Shown here: in pieces, positions 8,806 through 17,924 of the stretch
Layout of the letters: each line of letters starts with the position of its first letter
How positions within the stretch are numbered: position 1 is the stretch's first letter
DNA from: Pricia antarctica
GTDB lineage: Bacteria > Bacteroidota > Bacteroidia > Flavobacteriales > Flavobacteriaceae
Assembly: GCF_900101815.1 (NCBI RefSeq)
Contig: NZ_FNAO01000013.1
Coordinates: forward strand, 1 to 42,328
Direction: 5' to 3'
Length of the DNA: 42,328 nt
Program-made: the position numbers and the translations under genes
Notes under the pieces: model-generated
The model's database searches: none
Told to the model about the DNA's origin: nothing
The model's input: only the letters and a program-made list of their open reading frames with translations

Positions 8806-11547
8806 ATGAAGCAGAAAATAGATAAGAGTTTGAGACTAATATTGATGGCCTTTTTGATGGTATTCTTAGGATGTCTACAGTCCTGCGGCGAAACCGACCG
8901 TGTCGATTTTAGCACCCAGATAAAGCCCATTCTTAACAATAAATGTATTACTTGTCACGGTGGGGTCAAAAAAAATGGTGGCTTTAGCTTACTGTTCGAG
9001 AAAGATGCCCTTGCCGAGAACGAATCCGGAAAACCGGCAATTATTCCCGGGAATGCTTCTGGAAGCGAGCTGATCAGCCGCATCCACGAGACGGATCCGG
9101 AGCTCCGCATGCCCTATGAAAAGCCGCCACTTTCTGAGGAAGAAATCGATTTATTGACCCGCTGGATAGATCAAGGGGCGGAATGGGGCCAACACTGGGC
9201 GTATTCGCTTCCGGAAAAAGTGGAGATACCCGCGATATCGCAAGAAGCGGGATTTACAGCGGACGGTACCTCCAACTTTGTCCAAAACGAAATCGATAAC
9301 TTTGTCTTCGCCCGGCTTGAAAGCGAGGCCTTACATCCCAATCCGCCTGCAGAAAAGAACATCATTGCCCGAAGATTGGCCCTGGACCTTACGGGATTAC
9401 CGCCCGATCAAAAACTTTTTACTGCATTTACCGACGGCGATCTAACCTACGAAACCATGGTCGACACTTTATTGGCCAGAAAGGATTATGGTGAAAAATG
9501 GGCCAGCTGGTGGCTCGATCTGGCACGGTATGCCGATACCAAAGGCTATGAAAAAGATATGGGGCGGAATATGTGGCGGTATCGCGACTGGGTTATTTCG
9601 GCATTTAACGAGAATATGCCTTACGACCGGTTTACCACGGAACAATTAGCGGGCGACCTCTTGCCCGACCCAACGACGGACCAATTGATTGCGACGGCCT
9701 TTCATAGAAATACCATGAACAACGACGAGGGCGGAACCGAAGACGAGGAGTTTCGAGTGGCCAGCGTCATCGACCGGGTGAACACCACTTTCTCGGTGTG
9801 GCAAAGCACGACTATGGAATGTGTACAGTGCCACAGCCATCCCTACGACCCCTTTACCCATGAAGAATACTTTAAGGCCATGGCCTTTTTCAATAATTCA
9901 AGGGACGAGGATACGCCGGACGAAAGTCCGAATATCCGTTTTTACGATGAAGAGCAACAACAAGATGTTGACCGGGTGAACGCCTGGGTCAAAAAATACG
10001 GTTCAGCCGAAGTCGCAGCCCTTTATGACGATTTTTTGACCTTTAACGAGCCCAAGTATCTCGCCCATAATGCAGTGGATTTTACCAACGGCGAACTTGC
10101 GGATACCAAATATCTCGCCCTTTGGGACGATGGTTCATGTACCTTGAAGAACGTGAATACAAGCGGGGCAGGTTTTATGTACATGAACTACCGATCGGAT
10201 ATCGATGGCACCCAGGTGACCATTCGGAAAAATAATTCGGAAGGTGAAATTTTGACACGTTTTATTACCAATAAGACCGAAGGCAATACGATTCGAAAAA
10301 TACCCTTTAAAGGCACTGACACAAATATCGATCTCTATTTTGAGACGAACAACGATAACATCAAAAAACAGGTCTCTACCAGTTATATTACATGGTTCGC
10401 TTTTCTGAAGGATATTCCAGGGAAATCGCGACCTGGGTATCAAGGCATCACCGAAACTTTTTTAAAACTTTTGAACGAGCATACTCCCGTATTGCCCATC
10501 ATGGTGGAAAATCACAGCTATATGGCCCGCGCCACCCAAGTTTTTGACAGGGGAAATTGGTTGATGAAAACGGATTCCGTCGAACCCGGCGTGCCGAAAA
10601 CCTTGAACGACTGGGAATCCGGTTGGGAGGGAAACCGATTGGGTCTTTCCAAGTGGATCGTCAGCAAAAAGAATCCGCTTACCGCCCGCACTTTTGTAAA
10701 TCGCGTTTGGCACCAGCTTTTTGGGCGGGGTATCGTGGCCTCAATAGAAGATATGGGTACCCAATCCGACCCTCCCAGTCACCCTGAACTTTTGGATTGG
10801 CTATCGCTGCGTTTTATGAACGAACACGATTGGGACATGAAGGCCCTGATAAAGGACATCGTAATGTCCGGTACCTATCGCCAGAGTTCCAAGAACAGTC
10901 CCGAACTCTACCAAATAGATCCTAACAACGAATTGTTTGCCCGCGGCCCGCGCAGACGGTTGTCGGCCGAACAGATTCGCGATCAGGCTTTGGCCGTTTC
11001 CGGATTATTGAGCGATAAAATGTATGGTCCCGGTGTAATGCCGCCCCAGCCCGATGGGGTTTGGCAATCGGTCTATAGCAACGAGTCGTGGGTAGAGAGC
11101 GAGGGTGAGGACAGATACCGTAGGGCGGTGTACACTTACCTGAAACGCACTAGTCCCTATCCCTCGTTTGTCACCTTCGATGCGGGCAGTCGTGAGGTCT
11201 GTACCATTCGCCGTACCGTGACCAATACGCCTTTGCAGGCCTTGGTGACCCTAAACGACCCGGTCTATCTCGAAGCCTCCTACAACTTGGCAAAATTCAT
11301 GTACGGACCAGACGTTGAAAAAGGGATTTCTAAAGGCTATGAAAAGGCGACCTATTCCAAAATAACGCCAGAAAAATTAGAGGCCTTAAAAGAATTGTAC
11401 GAAGAATCCTTATTGGAATTCGATAACGGGGAATCCCTTGGCAGCAACTTTTTTACACTTGCGGAGCAACCCACTCCGCAGCAAGCGGCACTTACCGTAG
11501 TGGCGAACGCGATTATGAATTTGGATGAGTTTTTGAGCAAGGCATAA
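8806..11547 (+). CDS. Cytochrome-like DUF1549/DUF1553 lipoprotein (PSCyt1-PSCyt2-PSD1)
   Basis: A 913-residue envelope protein. The N-terminus is hydrophobic and ends in a lipobox-like LQSCG (Cys27). A planctomycete-type cytochrome c domain (PSCyt1) follows, with the haem-binding CITCH at residues 47-51. Next come a DUF1549 (PSCyt2) region (about 155-360, LDLTGLPPDQ and WWLDLARYADTKGYEKD) with a second CxxCH, CVQCH at 339-343, and a C-terminal DUF1553 (PSD1) region (about 640-880, NPLTARTFVNRVWHQLFGRG, RRLSAEQIRDQALAVSGL, TPLQALVTLNDP). The family is nearly always paired with DUF1501, as here. The pair is abundant in planctomycetes and marine Bacteroidota with carbohydrate degradation genes; its biochemical role is unproven. 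Confidence 0.9.
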   Translation: MKQKIDKSLRLILMAFLMVFLGCLQSCGETDRVDFSTQIKPILNNKCITCHGGVKKNGGFSLLFEKDALAENESGKPAIIPGNASGSELISRIHETDPELRMPYEKPPLSEEEIDLLTRWIDQGAEWGQHWAYSLPEKVEIPAISQEAGFTADGTSNFVQNEIDNFVFARLESEALHPNPPAEKNIIARRLALDLTGLPPDQKLFTAFTDGDLTYETMVDTLLARKDYGEKWASWWLDLARYADTKGYEKDMGRNMWRYRDWVISAFNENMPYDRFTTEQLAGDLLPDPTTDQLIATAFHRNTMNNDEGGTEDEEFRVASVIDRVNTTFSVWQSTTMECVQCHSHPYDPFTHEEYFKAMAFFNNSRDEDTPDESPNIRFYDEEQQQDVDRVNAWVKKYGSAEVAALYDDFLTFNEPKYLAHNAVDFTNGELADTKYLALWDDGSCTLKNVNTSGAGFMYMNYRSDIDGTQVTIRKNNSEGEILTRFITNKTEGNTIRKIPFKGTDTNIDLYFETNNDNIKKQVSTSYITWFAFLKDIPGKSRPGYQGITETFLKLLNEHTPVLPIMVENHSYMARATQVFDRGNWLMKTDSVEPGVPKTLNDWESGWEGNRLGLSKWIVSKKNPLTARTFVNRVWHQLFGRGIVASIEDMGTQSDPPSHPELLDWLSLRFMNEHDWDMKALIKDIVMSGTYRQSSKNSPELYQIDPNNELFARGPRRRLSAEQIRDQALAVSGLLSDKMYGPGVMPPQPDGVWQSVYSNESWVESEGEDRYRRAVYTYLKRTSPYPSFVTFDAGSREVCTIRRTVTNTPLQALVTLNDPVYLEASYNLAKFMYGPDVEKGISKGYEKATYSKITPEKLEALKELYEESLLEFDNGESLGSNFFTLAEQPTPQQAALTVVANAIMNLDEFLSKA

Positions 11548-11559
11548 AAATTAAGAACA

Positions 11560-13074
11560 GTGAAAGACAAGATACAACGTTTAATTCAGGAAAGGATCAT
11601 CCGTGAGACAGAGGCCAAGACCCGACGCCATTTCATCAAACAATGCGCGACGGGTATGGGCGGTCTGGCGCTGGGTTCCATTTTTGCGGGATGTAATGAT
11701 TTTTTGAAGGATGAAAAATCTTTTAAGCAATCCGGATTTTCAGATCGCGACCTGAACCCGTTGGCGACCTTGGCGCCTCCGTTCGGACCTAAGGTGAAAA
11801 ATGTCATCTATTTGCATATGGCGGGAGCACCCTCGCAACTTGAAATGTTCGATTATAAGCCCGAACTCCAAAAATTGAACAATCAAGAATGTCCGCAATC
11901 GCTGATCGAGGGTAAAAAATTCGCCTTTATCCGTGGCACACCTAAATTATTGGGGCCACAGGCCAATTTCAAGCAAGAGGGCGAATCGGGGAATTGGGTA
12001 TCCGACAACCTACCGCATTTTAAAACGGTAATTGACGAGGTGGCCTTTTTAAAAGCGGTGCACACCGATCAGTTCAACCATGGTCCGGCACAGTTGTTCA
12101 TGCATACCGGTAGTCCGCGTTTGGGTCGGCCCAGCATAGGTGCGTGGGTCACATATGGATTGGGCTCCGAAAACCAGAACTTACCCGGGTTTGTGGTGCT
12201 TACCTCCGGTGGAAAAGCACCTAGTGCAGGCAAAAGCGTTTGGGGCAGCGGATTTTTACCCTCCGTATACCAAGGCGTGCAATGCCGCTCAAAAGGCGAT
12301 CCCGTACTCTACATCGATGACCCGGACGGTATCTCAAGAAACCTAAAAAAAAGCACTATAGATGCTATCAATAAAATAAACAAGGAGGAATACGCCAGAT
12401 ACGCCGATCCCGAAATCCTGGCCCGTATCAACCAATATGAAATGGCCTATCGTATGCAGATCGCGGTTCCCGATGTGATGAACATCAACGACGAGCCCGA
12501 GAACATCAAACAGATGTACGGGGTCGAACCGGGCAAGGAATCTTTTGCCAATAACTGTCTTTTGGCTAGAAAGCTGGTCGAGGACGGCGTCCGTTTCGTG
12601 CAATTGTTCGATTGGGGCTGGGACAGCCACGGCACCGGACGTGATACTGCAGTGGACATAGGCCTCCGCAATAAATGCCGTGAAATCGACCGGCCGATGA
12701 CCGCCCTATTGCTCGACTTGAAGCAGCGTGGCCTTTTGGATGAGACCCTGGTCGTTTGGGGCGGCGAATTCGGCCGAACGCCCATGCAGGAAAATCGCGA
12801 AGGTAAGGAAATGGGCTTCAAGGGCCGCGACCACCACGGCGATGCCTTTACCATGTGGATGGCCGGCGGGGGCATTAATAAAGGCGCGGTACACGGCCAG
12901 ACCGATGAAATCGGTTTCTCGGGAGTTGAAGGGCGTGTTTCCGTACATGACGTTCATGCCACCATTTTGCATCTATTAGGATTCGACCACGAGCAGTTTA
13001 CCTTCAATTTTCAAGGCAGGCCGTTCCGGTTGACGGATGTCGAGGGAGAGGTTATTCGGGAGATTTTGGCGTAG
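11560..13074 (+). CDS. Tat-exported DUF1501 protein
   Basis: A 504-residue protein with a GTG start 12 bases after the DUF1553 stop, so translation is probably coupled. Residues 21-45 form a twin-arginine signal (TRRHFIKQCATGMGG) ending in a lipobox-like FAGC at Cys45, suggesting a folded, possibly cofactor-bearing protein anchored outside the cytoplasm. DUF1501 proteins have an alkaline phosphatase/sulfatase-like fold. Conserved blocks seen are VIYLHMAGAPSQLEMFDYKP, HTDQFNHGPAQLFMHTGS, FDWGWDSHG and VVWGGEFGRTPM. Substrate and activity are unknown. It is partnered with the upstream DUF1553 protein. Confidence 0.9.
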   Translation: MKDKIQRLIQERIIRETEAKTRRHFIKQCATGMGGLALGSIFAGCNDFLKDEKSFKQSGFSDRDLNPLATLAPPFGPKVKNVIYLHMAGAPSQLEMFDYKPELQKLNNQECPQSLIEGKKFAFIRGTPKLLGPQANFKQEGESGNWVSDNLPHFKTVIDEVAFLKAVHTDQFNHGPAQLFMHTGSPRLGRPSIGAWVTYGLGSENQNLPGFVVLTSGGKAPSAGKSVWGSGFLPSVYQGVQCRSKGDPVLYIDDPDGISRNLKKSTIDAINKINKEEYARYADPEILARINQYEMAYRMQIAVPDVMNINDEPENIKQMYGVEPGKESFANNCLLARKLVEDGVRFVQLFDWGWDSHGTGRDTAVDIGLRNKCREIDRPMTALLLDLKQRGLLDETLVVWGGEFGRTPMQENREGKEMGFKGRDHHGDAFTMWMAGGGINKGAVHGQTDEIGFSGVEGRVSVHDVHATILHLLGFDHEQFTFNFQGRPFRLTDVEGEVIREILA

Positions 13075-13152
13075 CGGTAGTACTAGTAGCCCCTAACTTT
13101 ACTTTCAGGGTCAAAAGAAAAAACTTAGCTTAGACGACGTTAATCGCCACCC

Positions 13153-14583
13153 ATGAACCTAAGCAAAAAACTCGGCCTATTTCTGGGGCCTCTCCTCTTC
13201 GTTATCCTTATCAACCTCCCTTTCGAAATGGTTTCGGAAAAGGGCGATGCCGTAATCGCCGTCGCCGTGTGGATGGTCATATGGTGGATTACCGAAGCAG
13301 TCTCCATTTCCGTCACGGCGCTATTACCCCTCTTACTATTTCCGATATTGAACATCATGGAAATCGGAGCCGTGGGCGCCAACTACGGGAGCCCTATTAT
13401 CTTTCTGTTCTTCGGGGGCTTTGTTCTCGCACTTGCCCTCGAGAAGGTAAACCTACACAAACGCATTGCCCTGAATATCATAAAAATCACGGGTACGACC
13501 CCCAATAAAGTCGTTCTAGGTTTTATGATCGCCACGGCCGCACTTAGCATGTGGATCAGCAATACGGCGACCGCCGTGGTCATGCTGCCTATCGCCATGT
13601 CGGTAATCGGCCTGCTCGTAAACGATGAGGATGGCTTCACCAAGGGCGATAAAAACTTTGCCCTCAGCGTGATGTTGGGAATAGCGTTCGCCGCCAATGC
13701 AGGCGGAATTGCTACCGTTATCGGCACGCCGCCCAACTCGATATTGATCGGTCTGTTGGAGAACGAATACAATATGGAAATTTCATTTGTAAAGTGGATG
13801 GTCATCGGAGTACCGTTTTCCACCATACTGATCGGGATTATTTATCTAGTGCTCGTAAAATGGATGTACCCCTGCAACAACTTAAAATTTACGGCATCCA
13901 AGGATGTCATAAAAAATGAATTGGAAAAACTAGGGCCCATGTCCGGAAAGGAAAAACAGGTACTCGTCATTTTCGGTATCACGGTTATCCTTTGGATTTT
14001 CAGAACGGTCATCAACGAAATATTTCCGGACCTAAAACTAAACGATACGATCATCAGCATGATGGCAGCCGTCGCTATGTTCGCCATTCCCTATAATCTA
14101 AAGAAAGGGGATTTTATCATCCACTGGAAGGACACGCAAAAACTTGCCTGGGGCATCCTGATCCTTTTCGGGGGCGGACTTGCATTGGCCGAAGGCATGT
14201 CGGTCAGCGGTATCGTCGATATGGTTTCCGGGGCGATTGCGGATAGCGAGGTCAGCGTATTGTTTACCGCCATACTGCTGATTACCATGATGTTATTTTT
14301 GACCGAACTCATGAGCAATGTGGCCTTGACCGCCCTGCTTATACCCGTCGTCGCCGGCATCGCCATCGGGCTCGGAATTCCTATCCTTTATTTATTGATC
14401 CCGGTCACCATGGCCAGTAGTTGCGCCTTTATGCTGCCCATGGCCACTCCGCCAAATGCCATTGTTTTTGCCAGCGGCTATATCAAGGTCCACCAAATGG
14501 CGCGGACGGGCATAGTCTTGAACCTGATTTCCGTTGTTTTGTTAGTCCTGATGTTCAAATTTATAGTGCCTTTGTTGTTTTAA
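13153..14583 (+). CDS. SLC13/DASS-family sodium:anion symporter
   Basis: A 476-residue polytopic membrane protein with about 11-12 hydrophobic helices. Family hallmarks are WWITEAVSISVTALLPLLLFPILNIM (about 38-63), the SNT motif in the first repeat (MWISNTATAVVMLPIA), a second repeat (LTELMSNVALTALLIPV) and ATPPNAIVFASGYI near the C-terminus. DASS members import di- or tricarboxylates or sulfate with Na+. The conserved pattern does not tell which substrate is used. It follows the DUF1501 gene by 78 bases on the same strand; a TAACTTTA -7-like site at 13094-13101 may give it separate expression. Confidence 0.9.
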   Translation: MNLSKKLGLFLGPLLFVILINLPFEMVSEKGDAVIAVAVWMVIWWITEAVSISVTALLPLLLFPILNIMEIGAVGANYGSPIIFLFFGGFVLALALEKVNLHKRIALNIIKITGTTPNKVVLGFMIATAALSMWISNTATAVVMLPIAMSVIGLLVNDEDGFTKGDKNFALSVMLGIAFAANAGGIATVIGTPPNSILIGLLENEYNMEISFVKWMVIGVPFSTILIGIIYLVLVKWMYPCNNLKFTASKDVIKNELEKLGPMSGKEKQVLVIFGITVILWIFRTVINEIFPDLKLNDTIISMMAAVAMFAIPYNLKKGDFIIHWKDTQKLAWGILILFGGGLALAEGMSVSGIVDMVSGAIADSEVSVLFTAILLITMMLFLTELMSNVALTALLIPVVAGIAIGLGIPILYLLIPVTMASSCAFMLPMATPPNAIVFASGYIKVHQMARTGIVLNLISVVLLVLMFKFIVPLLF

Positions 14584-14667
14584 ACACTCTTTAATCGCCT
14601 TAAAATTATCCATTAGCCGCCAATACAATAAATTCAGCATCATCGCTGGATAATCCAAAAGCAACAA

Positions 14668-14694
14668 AACCCCCATTCTAAATGGAGGCTTTAT
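14668..14694 (-). terminator. Terminator between the convergent DASS and repeat-protein genes
   Basis: On the minus strand CCTCCATT, loop TAG, AATGGGGG is followed by TTTTGTT, a full stem with one G-U pair and a T-rich tail. On the plus strand the same hairpin has one C-A mismatch followed by CTTTATT, so it may also work weakly for the DASS gene. Confidence 0.7.
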
Positions 14695-14741
14695 TCCGTT
14701 AATTCAAAGACTAGTTCCTACACCTCGGTAGGGCAAGCTTC

Positions 14742-15152
14742 CTATTTCATATTTGCTTTATAGGCATCAAAGCCTTCTGGAAGATACGCTTGGGTATCAA
14801 AATCCAATTCAAAAGCATCGTTTTGATCGATGTAATTGAAAGCGGCAACATCCGTTGGATACGCGTAAGCGTCAAAGTTGGCAGGTAAATGCCTTTTAGT
14901 TTTTACATCATCCGCTACCTCATCTTCTATAAAGATAACGGCGTCAAGATTGACATATATTTCATAGGGATCAAAACCTTCCGGCAAATAATCGGCCGTA
15001 TCGAAACCCAGCTCGAAATCCGAATCATCCTCTATATAGGTAATGGAATTGATAAGCCTATCATCCCTTTCCGTAGTCAGATTACTTGCAAAAACTCCGT
15101 TGGCAACTAAAATCCCTGTTGCGATAGTAAGTATAAAACTCTTTTTGTTCAT
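14742..15152 (-). CDS. Secreted LPEGFDPY-repeat protein
   Basis: A 136-residue protein with a signal peptide (residues 1-23, ending GVFAS). The mature part is very acidic and consists of three related units: residues 39-63 (YIEDDSDFELGFDT then ADYLPEGFDPY), a degenerate unit at 74-96 (FIEDEV then RHLPANFDAY), and 107-131 (YIDQNDAFELDFDT then QAYLPEGFDAY). Units start about 33-35 residues apart. I know of similar LPEGFD-containing small exported proteins in Flavobacteriaceae but no assigned function. The many Asp/Glu residues could bind Ca2+ or contact a surface polymer, which is speculation. A terminator follows it. Confidence 0.75.
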   Translation of the reverse strand: MNKKSFILTIATGILVANGVFASNLTTERDDRLINSITYIEDDSDFELGFDTADYLPEGFDPYEIYVNLDAVIFIEDEVADDVKTKRHLPANFDAYAYPTDVAAFNYIDQNDAFELDFDTQAYLPEGFDAYKANMK

Positions 15153-15658
15153 TATGTAAATACCTTTTGGTTTGAGATAGTATAACGCCCAATTGTCTAA
15201 ATATTGTTACCTATATTTTGTGGGATGTTTCCTAATAATCGCCAAATCATCAAATTGATAATTTACTGCATAAAAAATTGACAAGTTGATATTTTAACAT
15301 TTATAGCGTTGCACTCTAGGCATTTTAACCGGCCAATTTTTATTGGGCGAAAGCTAAACTTTATATTGTGATTTTCTTTGGACGGATATCCTACACAACC
15401 GTTTAACGTCAAACTATGCTTTTTGACTTTCCTTACCCTTATCAGTAGTTGCCAAAAGAGAAAGAGATTAATAGGAAGTACTATAAGGATATCTCGCAAA
15501 ACCTGCCAAAACATCGACGAACGGCATAAAAAGGATGCTAAAAAGACCAAACATCAATTTATAGCACTTTGACCACACCGTAAACCCAGTTCACAACAAA
15601 AGATTTTCAGAGGTTGGATGATGTACTACTTTAGTACCAGAATTAAAAAACATAAGCC
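15153..15658. other. A/T-rich intergenic region, no confident gene
   Basis: About 500 bases between the divergent repeat-protein gene and the 51-residue peptide gene. A plus-strand open frame (15378-15572, TTG start) encodes a basic 64-residue peptide with a lipobox-like stretch (LTFLTLISSCQK), but has no ATG and no family match. The overlapping minus-strand frame is no better. A short inverted repeat GTACTA-CTT-TAGTAC (15624-15638) lies 21 bases before the peptide start and overlaps a weak -7-like TACTTTAG. Confidence 0.5.
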
Positions 15659-15814
15659 ATGTCCCAAAGAGTAAAAAGCTCCCTGTACTTAGCCGCATTT
15701 GCGATCGCATCTTTAATTTATTACAACGAGACCAGCATCGACCCAACTCCCCAAACGGTCGATATGGCGAACGCCGATATCGAACAAATTTCGAGCATCG
15801 ACTTGGCAGAGTAA
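15659..15814 (+). CDS. Small 51-residue exported or membrane peptide
   Basis: An ATG-initiated 51-codon frame beginning MSQRVKSSLYLAAFAIASLI. It has a positively charged start, one hydrophobic segment (residues about 9-22), then an acidic polar tail (NETSIDPTPQTVDMANADIE and ISSIDLAE). It has no recognised family. Support comes from the signal-like N-terminus, codon use like its neighbours, a possible promoter inverted repeat upstream and a strong terminator 54 bases after the stop. It is too short for most gene callers. Confidence 0.55.
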   Translation: MSQRVKSSLYLAAFAIASLIYYNETSIDPTPQTVDMANADIEQISSIDLAE

Positions 15815-15867
15815 AAAAATACCGGTTTCTATTCGATTCCGGACGAACCAGACCTACTTATTGAACG

Positions 15868-15896
15868 AAAGCACGGACCTACTCCGTGCTTTTTTT
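15868..15896 (+). terminator. Strong rho-independent terminator
   Basis: An 8-bp perfect stem AGCACGGA / TCCGTGCT (15870-15877 and 15883-15890), extendable by flanking A-T pairs, with loop CCTAC and a run of seven T. It ends transcription of the 51-residue peptide gene and lies directly against the next reading frame. Confidence 0.85.
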
Positions 15897-16307
15897 ATGG
15901 GTTTAAACCTAATGACCCCTGACCAAACGGCCACCCTAAGGACCAAAAAAATGACCTTGGCCCTAGACCTGACCGAGGTCCAGCAAAAGCAAATTCAAAC
16001 CCTGAATTTGGAAAACGCCAAGACCCGGGAATCCTCAATGGAAAAGCGTAAATCGATTAAAGAAAATGGGGAATCAAAAAAGCCCACTCCGGAGGAGCGC
16101 TACGCGATGAAAAACGAGCGATTGGATCGAATGATTGCCCAAAAGGCTGAAATGAAGGACATACTTTCGACAGAGCAGTATGGAAAATGGGAGAAGATGG
16201 TACAACGAAGAGGGAAGCACCGAAATGGGATGAAAGACGGGGGGAATATGGCGCAGTGGAAAGGGAAGCACCGAAAAGGGATGAACGAAATACATGGCAT
16301 CCGCTAG
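15897..16307 (+). CDS. LTXXQ/Spy-like protein lacking its signal peptide
   Basis: A 136-residue frame if started at the ATG at 15897; a more upstream TTG (15861) lies inside the terminator and is implausible. The body has the helical LTXXQ pattern (MTPDQTATLRTKKMTLALDL, LTEVQQKQIQTLN, KPTPEERYAMKNERLD, LSTEQYGKWEKM) of Spy/CpxP-related periplasmic proteins common in Flavobacteriia. It ends with two copies of a basic GKHRxGM segment (KHRNGM, KHRKGM). Relatives carry an N-terminal signal peptide of about 20 residues followed by a linker; here that part is missing and a terminator sits in its place. It may be a 5'-truncated pseudogene or a cytoplasmic variant. Confidence 0.5.
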   Translation: MGLNLMTPDQTATLRTKKMTLALDLTEVQQKQIQTLNLENAKTRESSMEKRKSIKENGESKKPTPEERYAMKNERLDRMIAQKAEMKDILSTEQYGKWEKMVQRRGKHRNGMKDGGNMAQWKGKHRKGMNEIHGIR

Positions 16308-16338
16308 GATCCCAACAAAACCAAATCGTCCTTAGTGT

Positions 16339-17613
16339 TCAAAGGATTTTCGAAACGTCTTTCCCGTAAATACCCTCCACAATTTCGTACAAATCTGGAA
16401 TTACGGTTCGAGCCAAGCCCGAATTACTGTTCAAAAGCACACATATTCCTAAATCCGCTTCGGGGTAGACCGCGATTTCGTTCCTGAAATGGTTCACACT
16501 TCCCCCATGGTGCCACATCGTTTTTTCTGCATCCGTATCCGCTTCGGAAAATTTGTGGATACGCCATCCGAAGCCATAATACGAACGTAGGTGTCCGGGC
16601 CAACGTTGGTAATATTTGTTGTGCTCGTTCAGCGCGATAAACGGCTTGAAAGCTTCTCCCAAGGCGGCCTTGTCCATTATTTCGGGATTGTGCCCCAGCA
16701 AAAACCGCATCCATTTGGCCATATCGCCCGCACTGGCATTGATGCCTCCGGCCGCAATGGCGTTGTGATAGCTATCCGTTAATTTTGTGCTTCTCCATCC
16801 CCCTCGCGTTCGCACATGGGGCAGGGCAATATCGGGACTATGGGAGAGCGTTTCGTAATCCGTTGTAGTGGAACACATTTCCAAGGGATTAAAAAATCGA
16901 TGCTGTAAGGCTTCCGAGATATTCTCACCGGTCACTTTCCGCATCATTTCACCGCATAAAGAAAACATGGCATTTTGATAACTGTAGAGTGCGCCCGGTT
17001 CGCTAATTGGTTTAACATCCTTAAAGTGTGCGGCAATTTCCCTTAACGGTACGCCGGCATCGACAAGATTGGTAAAACTGTGGTATGGGGTACCCGAGGT
17101 GTGGGAAAGAATATGGGCTAAAGTGATTTTATCGGTGTTCTCTTTGTCGCCTAACTGAAAGCCTGGAATAAAATCTTTGACTTTATCGCTCCAATGCAAT
17201 TTGCCCTCATCTTCAAGTTCCGCTGCCAAAACGCCGGCGAAGCCTTTGGACAAAGATCCCAGCCTAAAAATGGTCGCTCCATCGACTTTATCCTTTCCGC
17301 CGCTTTTTCTTTTCCCAAAACCCTCTGAAAGCACTATGGAATCCCCCCTTACAATGCTTACCCCGGCTCCTACAATATCCCCGGATGCCACCGCTGTATT
17401 AAAATAGGCTGTCAAAGCTGATTTCAAAGCCTGCCTGTTTTTGTTGTACAACAGTATTTCTTGGGGATCTGCCACGATCTCCACAGTTTTTGTGGCCTCG
17501 ATCAAAGCCTTGGGTTCAGGCTTGGCTTTGGATGTATTGCCGCAAAAGATGACCAGCATAAAAAACAGAGGAATGGCGATAAGGGCAACTATTAAAATTT
17601 TAAAGGGCCGCAT
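16339..17613 (-). CDS. Serine hydrolase of the beta-lactamase/PBP class C family
   Basis: A 424-residue envelope enzyme with an N-terminal membrane or signal segment (residues 5-24; Cys24 could be a lipidation site). The beta-lactamase fold spans about 60-415. The nucleophile motif SLSK is at 120-123, the second motif YQN at 212-214 (YSYQNAMFSLCG), and the third is HHGG (MWHHGGSVNHF) in the last quarter. Such proteins act as esterases, D-amino acid peptidases or penicillin-binding proteins; the substrate cannot be told from the sequence. It is transcribed alone from a good promoter and is convergent with the LTXXQ frame. Confidence 0.88.
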   Translation of the reverse strand: MRPFKILIVALIAIPLFFMLVIFCGNTSKAKPEPKALIEATKTVEIVADPQEILLYNKNRQALKSALTAYFNTAVASGDIVGAGVSIVRGDSIVLSEGFGKRKSGGKDKVDGATIFRLGSLSKGFAGVLAAELEDEGKLHWSDKVKDFIPGFQLGDKENTDKITLAHILSHTSGTPYHSFTNLVDAGVPLREIAAHFKDVKPISEPGALYSYQNAMFSLCGEMMRKVTGENISEALQHRFFNPLEMCSTTTDYETLSHSPDIALPHVRTRGGWRSTKLTDSYHNAIAAGGINASAGDMAKWMRFLLGHNPEIMDKAALGEAFKPFIALNEHNKYYQRWPGHLRSYYGFGWRIHKFSEADTDAEKTMWHHGGSVNHFRNEIAVYPEADLGICVLLNSNSGLARTVIPDLYEIVEGIYGKDVSKIL

Positions 17614-17648
17614 GGATAGTATTTTACTCGGTGTTCAAAGTTGAGGGT

Positions 17649-17679
17649 TGAAAATAGGATTAATTATTCGTATAACAAA
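17649..17679 (-). promoter_or_regulatory. Promoter of the serine hydrolase gene
   Basis: Minus strand: TTTG (17676-17679), 19 bases, then TATTTTCA (17649-17656). The spacing is exact and the -7 has T/A, A and two T matches. It lies 36 bases before the ATG at 17613. Confidence 0.6.
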
Positions 17680-17924
17680 CTCAACGTATAATTATCTTTA
17701 ATATTTTATTACTTCCTTATAATTCAACATTTTGTAACCGAACTCATTTAGAGGTATTGTTTGGAACGGGGAATATCGGCTTTTGAAGTCAGATGAAGTC
17801 ATTTTTTAACGGCATAGCAGGGCTAGGTTTTCAAAAATGAGGAAATTGGAACTCAAAATGTGATATTCGTAGGTAAAAGAAAAAGACTATATGAGTTCGT
17901 CTTAAAATAGCAAGGAAAATTAGT
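17680..17924. other. Intergenic region between hemL and the serine hydrolase
   Basis: About 245 A/T-rich bases downstream of hemL and upstream of the hydrolase promoter. I see no gene. A weak AAGAC/GTCTT pairing at 17883-17904 is too short to call a hemL terminator. Confidence 0.5.

Noticed and set aside
15378-15572. Possible 64-residue small lipoprotein with LISSCQK
   Set aside because: TTG start only, no clear promoter, no family resemblance and an equally long antisense frame. Not enough to call a gene.
15861-15896. TTG start for the LTXXQ-like gene
   Set aside because: Those codons form the stem and T tract of a rho-independent terminator.
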